From Cardiocondyla obscurior (lineage: Eukaryota > Arthropoda > Insecta > Hymenoptera > Formicidae), in assembly GCF_019399895.1 (NCBI RefSeq), contig NC_091890.1:1350705-1414704 (forward strand): a stretch of DNA of 64,000 bases. The letters are read 5' to 3'. The notes beneath the pieces were generated by a model, which ran no database searches, had not been told where the DNA came from, and worked only from the letters and a program-made list of their open reading frames with translations. This document shows positions 58,764 to 64,000 of the stretch, one piece after another; within the stretch, counting starts at the first letter, position 1; each line of letters begins with the position of its first letter. The position numbers and the translations under genes were made by a program.

Positions 58764-58845
58764 AGTTCGGACAACCGGCCGAAGTTATCCTCAAATAATT
58801 TCGCCTGTACATTAATTTTATTCATTTTCTTCCCTCAGATCAAAA

Positions 58846-60411
58846 ATGTTTCCTCCCACCTACGTTGAGGGCTTTCACGATCCCGAAGCTGTAAAAGCTA
58901 TGGAGTACAAAGAGCTCGGGAAGACCGGGATGCTCGTCAGCAAATTGTCTTTTGGTTGCGGCCCGCTCGGTTGTCATTACGGGTAATATTTATTATTTTT
59001 TATCTTTATTACTCGCGCGAGCGTTTACGCATTTAACGGCACGATATTTCATAATTATATTACCGTAGCACGTACGACGAGGCGGACGCTATCGAAGCCA
59101 TACGCCAGGCAATAAAGCGGGGCGTCAATTATATCGATACCGGACCATGGTACGGCCAAGGTCGATCCGAGACAGTAGTGGGTAAGGTAAGATAAGAATA
59201 ATGAAAAAGATCAGTTTCTCTTTCGCATCCGAATTAATATTTTACGTATTTTACGTAGGCGTTAAAAGGCATTCCGCGGGAAGCTTACTACATCGCGACA
59301 AAAGTGGGAAGATACGAGCTGGATTACGACAACATGTTTGATTTCACCGTCGAGAAAACTCGGATGAGTTTTAAGAAGAGCTTGGAATTATTGGGAGTAG
59401 ATTACATAGACGTTATTCAGGTGAAATATATATTTTATTTGATTGTCATTTTACAAATTATTTTATACAAGTAAAAGTCTGGTGAAGTAATTGATTGCTT
59501 GTGATAAAATTTACAGGTTCATGATATTGAATTTGCACCTTCGTTAGACGTAATAATCACGCAAACCTTGCCAGAACTGTCGAAGTATGTAGCTGAGGGC
59601 AAAGCGAAATATATAGGTTTAACCGGATATCCGGTATCTGTGTTGAAAGAATGCATTGAAAAGAGTAATATAAATATAGCCTGCATTTTAAGTTACTCAA
59701 GACTAACTCTCATAGACGATGCTTTACTGGAATATATTCCATTCTTTAAAGTGAGTAATTTTTTTTTGTATCGTCTAATGCCAGATTTTTAATTTAACGA
59801 TTTAATTATCGATTTTCAGAAGCACAAGATCGGTGTAATTAATGCTGCCACACCGTGTATGGGTCTTTTAACGAATAACGGTCCACCGAACTGGCACCCG
59901 GCTGCCGACGAGACAAAGAAACAATGTGCAAATGCCGCACAATGTTGTAAGGTTCGTTAACAATACGGTCGTTTATTTAAAAAGCGCATTATTGTTCAAT
60001 TGTGATACGAGTAATGGGATATTCATATTTTATTGTCCATTAAAAAAAAATAACGTTATAAATTATAGGAACATGATGTGGAACTCGGCAAATTGGCGAT
60101 ATGGCATTCCATGCAGTACTTGGATGTAGACACTAATTTAGTTGGCATACAAAGCACGAAGCAGTTGCAGATGAATTTAGATGTAACGCAAAACGGAATA
60201 TCGGAAAAAGAAAAAGCACTGCTGCAAGAAATACGAGAAAAGTGAGTAGTAAAAAAAAAAAAGTATCGTAATGTATTTTCACCTCCGGTTTACTGTGTGA
60301 AATTAATTGCAAGATTAAATAACTTTTAGGTTTCTGTCGACAGTGAAGAATCAGCATTGGGAAGGTAAAGAAATTCATACGTATCAGATAGCCATGAACA
60401 AAAATATTTGA
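58846..60411 (+). CDS. Aldo-keto reductase, L-galactose dehydrogenase-like
   Basis: Seven coding exons: 58846-58982, 59069-59186, 59259-59420, 59517-59750, 59820-59951, 60069-60241 and 60330-60411. All have GT-AG introns with matching phases, giving 345 residues. The family is NAD(P)H-dependent (beta/alpha)8 barrels in the cytosol. The catalytic tetrad is complete: Asp69 and Tyr74 in NYIDTGPWYGQGRSE, Lys100 in IATKVGRYE, His141 in VHDIEFA. YKELGKTGMLVSKLSFG is the usual N-terminal strand, and MGLLTNNGPPNWHPA is the segment characteristic of plant L-galactose dehydrogenase and its animal relatives. The substrate in insects is not established, so oxidation of an aldose or reduction of a carbonyl is only implied. 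It is convergent with the GNAT gene, with 123 bp between stops. The first ATG follows TCAAAA and is the only start consistent with the full N-terminus. Confidence 0.95.
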
Positions 60412-60534
60412 GAAAAATATACCTTATATTTCTACTTTTATATATGTTTTATAAAGTTCTATGATATATACAACAAAATATTATAATATCTAACAAATTT
60501 GGATGACACTAAGCGTATTATTATATGAAATATA

Positions 60535-61437
60535 TCATTGAAATTGATTTAAAAACTCTTTTACAAAGTCCATTCTAGGCGCGTAATCGTCTTGAGTAGG
60601 CTTGATCCGATATGTTAACTCGTACATTAATATCGTTATATATGATCCTAGGATGGACTTGTGATACATTTGCTTAAGCTCAAATCCTTTTTTAAGGCAC
60701 AGTTCTCTACCCTCTTCGGTATATTCGGAAGCGACGATGTTAGCGCAACTGTATCCAGCATCGATTGCGAATTGCACAGCGACATTGAGCAGGCACGATG
60801 CTATACCTTTCCTTCGGTATCCTTCATGCACGCACAGCCTCTTTATCCAAGCGCTCCTGTCAAGCCGGTAACTTTTACATAAGCCAACAGTTCCTACAAT
60901 CTTCTTAGCCTGTAACGACACATCGACGTTGGCTTGATAAAACTGTTCTTCCGTCATTATTGTATAATAAACTTCCTTGGGATGCTGTGTCATTAGGTAA
61001 GGTTCAAATGCTTCGGCGACCCAGTAGCATGAGAAAGCATTTGACATATAAAGCCTAAGAACAAAAGACATTAAAATATTATTAAATAATCTTTTCAAAC
61101 TTGTGATTAAACTAAAGCTTTTGATACGTTACCTAGGAATGTTAGCCACCTCTGTGTCGATCTCGGTTAGCTTAGCAGCAAAACTGACATACGTGCCGGC
61201 ATAGGTCAACGCTATGACCACAGGTACCACCGACAAGCAGATGGTCAGAGGCATGCCAAAGAAAATGAACATTATCGCGGCCAGCAAGATGATGAGCTGG
61301 AACGTGATTTCCTTGAACAGCATCCCGCAAAATGTGGCACCGAGGGAAGACATGACGCAATCTCTAGTTAATTTCGAACAGCTGGTCTCGTCGCCCAGCT
61401 TAAAGGCACGCACGATCACGATATGGCTCATTGTCAT
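60535..61437 (-). CDS. Membrane-anchored GNAT N-acetyltransferase (NAT8/camello-like)
   Basis: Two coding exons, 61437-61133 and 61054-60535 (donor CCTAG|GTAACG, acceptor TTGTTCTTAG, phase 2), give 274 residues. Residues 44-86 form two adjacent hydrophobic segments (ITFQLIILLAAIMFIFF, then a second after a short turn), a membrane hairpin as in NAT8/camello proteins. The GNAT domain follows at about 120-250, with the acetyl-CoA signature RRKGIA at 182-187 after LCVHEGY, and the later ELCLKKGFE strand-helix. NAT8-type enzymes acetylate cysteine conjugates or lysines in the ER lumen; the substrate here is unknown. A short 5' exon edge (acceptor TTCCTTAG before 61444) implies an upstream untranslated exon. 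Of two close ATGs I took the first. Confidence 0.92.
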
Positions 61438-61444
61438 AAGGCAC

Positions 61445-63148
61445 CTAAGGAATCGCTACGTTATAATATGTGTCTGCTTCTCGCTTTTTCCATGCAGACA
61501 TGCTTGTTCATCTTATTAATGCCGGAGGCACCGTGTCTGTTTGTTACTACGGCTATTTTTAAGGTTATGAACGAAGCATGCCCGAGCACTCTCAGAGAGA
61601 GAAAGAGGAAAACGGAGAAAATCATCATATCAGTGCCATCTGTGTGCTCCAATTCGAATATTTTTAATTAAACTCGAACATGAATTATACGTGTGTAATT
61701 TTATATTAATATGCATGAAAAAAGCGAGATTTTGCAACAAATTACTAGCATTAATTCTCTCATCGTACGTAAAAACGTTTTTAATAATTAAAATAAATAA
61801 GATACACGTGCTGTACGATATCATAGATCAAATATTCAACTCTACATTTTTATACAATGACGCAAAAATTATTAAGTTTTATTTATAAAAAGAAAAGGAA
61901 AGTCGTAAAGAGATTACATTCCAAAAGTCGAAAGAAAGACGACAATTATTGTACATAATTATTTCGCATATGATTTATGTTCTTTCCTTCTTAAAAAAAA
62001 AACAAAAGTTATAAAAAGATTTAAAGAGTAATGTTAATGTAAGTTAAGTAAGTTAAGATGTAAAACAATCAAAATCAGTAACAAGGATTGAAAAGCAAAA
62101 TATTCTAAGCGACAAAATAATATGTATATGTATTTCATAGGCTGTGGAAATATTTTAAGGTGTTGCGGCTGTTTGTTATTGTAGCATTAGTAGCGAGCAT
62201 GGTATGGTTATTTAGCCAAGGTCGAGATGGCGTAACGTGTTGCTGCCTCGGCCGAGCCAGGCAGCGGCCAAGGGCCCCGGCCGCCGCTACTTCGGGCGGA
62301 CCCGCCGAGCTTCGGGCTCCGTCGTAGCCGGCAACTCGAGCCGTCCCCTTCCATCTCATTACTCGACCGCACGTAGACCCGGAAGGACGTCGAACGTTGT
62401 CGCGACTCGGAAGTGAATTATCTCAATCTCATCGACTTGCAGACGCAATTGGCTCGCGATTATCAAGCGTATTGAAGCAGGTATCATCTCAGGTATATAC
62501 TCAGATATCTGCAGTTTACTTAGCGAGGCTTTAGAGCTCGCTTACCTCGTCGACGGTTTGAAACGGCGCTCGTATCTGCGTGCAGATTTCGTATTAGATT
62601 TTCCGACGAGTTAATAGTAACGCGAGCATATTCAAGTAGCCAAAGTTCGTGTGTACTTTTTCGGTTTTATTGGAGTAACGTGTAGGCGAGTTGCCGGAAG
62701 TAAGTGATAAAGTATGTACGTTCTAGAAGATTTATTCGGTGCGAGGGAAACGCTCGGCCAAGCGACGATTATATTCCCGGACGAAATTTGCTCGCGGTGA
62801 ATATTTTTCGGTCAGTTATCGTGATTCTCGGCCGGGATTCGTTTAATGAGCTCGCGGCGCGAGTGGGGAAGCGAAGGGTACGTTCGCAATTCATGACGTC
62901 AGAGCTACGGTTTCTGGCGTCGAGCGATAGTCGAGTGAAGTTGTCTTCGCGTACCCTGACGCCATTTTGATTGCGCTCGTACATTCGTTCCCGAAGCCGC
63001 GTCGTGCACGTATGCGAGTCGTGATCCGGGGAATAATCACCTTTCGCATTGCCTTTTCCAGCAGAAAAATGCGTCGAGAGAGTTGAAGAGCGTTGTGATT
63101 GTTCGATCGACCTTGATTCAGATACGCACATTCCGCGGAGGAACGACG
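61445..63148. promoter_or_regulatory. Divergent promoter region between the GNAT and 63149 genes
   Basis: About 1.7 kb separates two genes transcribed away from each other. The part at 62.2-62.45 kb is strikingly GC-rich compared with its surroundings and includes short frames on both strands without recognisable product. It may hold the untranslated first exon of either gene. No TATA box is convincing. Confidence 0.4.
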
Positions 63149-63709
63149 ATGAAGAGGAAGCCTGGAGGATCGAAGCCTGGAGGATCGAAGCCTGGAGGAT
63201 CGAAGCCTGGAGGATCAATGGAAGGAGAGGAAAAGACTCAGGAGGCATCGAGCGACGTCGCGTCAACTCCAAGGTGACGACTTACTCTCTTATTAAATAC
63301 TGTAATTAATTTAACATAGAAAAAAAAATTAAATTAAATTATCTACATGCTCGTAATAATTATCTTTCGAAACGCAGTACATTGAACAGCGGATTAATTA
63401 GAATTTATTTAATTGTATTTTACAGATCGACGTTGTTCAACCTCATCAGAGTGCGGAAATTCTGTGCAAAGGAATCGGGCGCGGCTATTCCTCGCTTCAA
63501 GAACAAGTGCCGTGAGAGACAACGAGGGAGAGCCAAAACAAGGAGAAGGTCATCGGACAACAGCGGAAATTCTGTGCAGAGGAGTCGCGTGCGGCTGTTC
63601 TTCGCTGCAAGAACAAGTGCCGTGAGAGACAACGAAGCCGGAGAGCCAAAACAAGGAAAGGTCATCGGACAACAGCGGAATATTCCTGTGTTGCTGCCCA
63701 TCGTATCAG
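63149..63709 (+). CDS. 5' part of a gene with KPGGS repeats, function unknown
   Basis: Exon 1 runs 63149-63273 (ATG in GACGATG, donor CCAAG|GTGACG, phase 2). Exon 2 runs 63426-63709 (acceptor TTGTATTTTACAG, donor TATCAG|GTGAGT, phase 1). The joined frame is open for 136 codons and continues past the window. Residues about 4-23 are four KPGGS repeats encoded by a 15-bp tandem repeat, then an acidic stretch (MEGEEKTQEASSD), then a basic arginine/lysine-rich region (RERQRGRAKTRRRSS). Exon 2 holds a 110-bp tandem duplication. Since 110 is not a multiple of three, its two halves are read in different frames. Low complexity, no domain recognised. Translation into a nuclear basic protein is only a guess, and a UTR is an alternative. 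Confidence 0.5.
63160..63219 (+). repeat. 15-bp tandem repeat, four units
   Basis: AAGCCTGGAGGATCG repeated four times, the last unit ending in ATCA. The unit length keeps the reading frame. Confidence 0.95.
63455..63680 (+). repeat. 110/112-bp tandem duplication inside exon 2
   Basis: The unit from GGAAATTCTGTGCA to GACAACAGC occurs at 63455 and 63565, with the third start of the motif at 63677. Differences include GAGGGAG against GAAGCCGGAG, a 2-bp net change. Confidence 0.92.
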
Positions 63710-64000
63710 GTGAGTGACGAAGTCAACTTTATTCCAATCTCATTAAATAACTTGCAAAATGTGTTGCGTAACTCATACATTTAAAGTAAGAAAATAATTG
63801 TAGGGAAAGAAAAGTCGAGATTTATTTTAATCGCACGTGGACCGCTTTTATTTGATAATATAAAATTGACAGAGATATATGTATATTACAAATACGTGCA
63901 GCTTTCATTTTTAAACTCTATGTGCATCTCGTGCGAATTTATTGCGGTGTTGGTTGTACAATATTCCCACCTATTAATAAACAAAAAATTAATCAATTGT
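63710..64000. other. Intron of the 63149 gene
   Basis: Begins GTGAGTGACG and continues AT-rich to the window edge. Confidence 0.45.

Noticed and set aside
62135..62359. Open frames on both strands in the GC-rich block between divergent genes
   Set aside because: GC-rich promoter-like DNA gives open frames by composition. No splice or homology support.

Overview
The window looks like nuclear DNA of a hymenopteran insect, most likely an ant. AT-rich sequence is dotted with homopolymer runs, the few real genes are split by short phase-keeping introns, CpG is common, and non-autonomous inverted-repeat DNA transposons are dense. The order is an inference; no gene here is diagnostic of a species.

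Right end (about 55.7-64 kb), the gene-bearing part. A complete seven-exon aldo-keto reductase of the L-galactose dehydrogenase type (58846-60411, +) meets tail to tail a complete two-exon membrane-anchored GNAT acetyltransferase (61437-60535, -). Their stop codons are 123 bp apart. The first two coding exons of another + strand gene (63149-63709) run off the right edge; it starts with four KPGGS repeats. Just left of the reductase, a 1.37-kb block carrying minus-strand splice sites is tandemly duplicated (55690-58448).

Middle (about 26-50 kb). A minus-strand gene begins at 26958 (two coding exons, then a strong donor), so its remaining exons lie to the left, probably beyond large introns. 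Possible first exons or promoters of other minus-strand transcripts sit near 32.8 kb and 50.2 kb. A 240-bp sequence is present twice in opposite orientation, 5.8 kb apart (27.5 and 33.5 kb).

Left part (1-26 kb). No coding gene could be supported. Two + strand exons with good splice sites (22220-22521 and 22638-22681) look like 5' UTR or lncRNA.

Mobile DNA dominates the rest. Family A is fold-back elements ending CAGGGTGTC with a GC-rich hairpin core. Family B is TA-flanked elements ending CACTGTTAGAAA. Family C is built of TGGACAAACG-type motifs. There is also a 1.4-kb TTAA-flanked element, a CACTGAG-ended MITE, a short 70-bp-TIR element in two copies, and a decayed gag-like region with a broken zinc knuckle. 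Several insertions are nested. Many sit next to perfect or near-perfect palindromes of otherwise unique sequence, which is the most unusual structural theme of the window.
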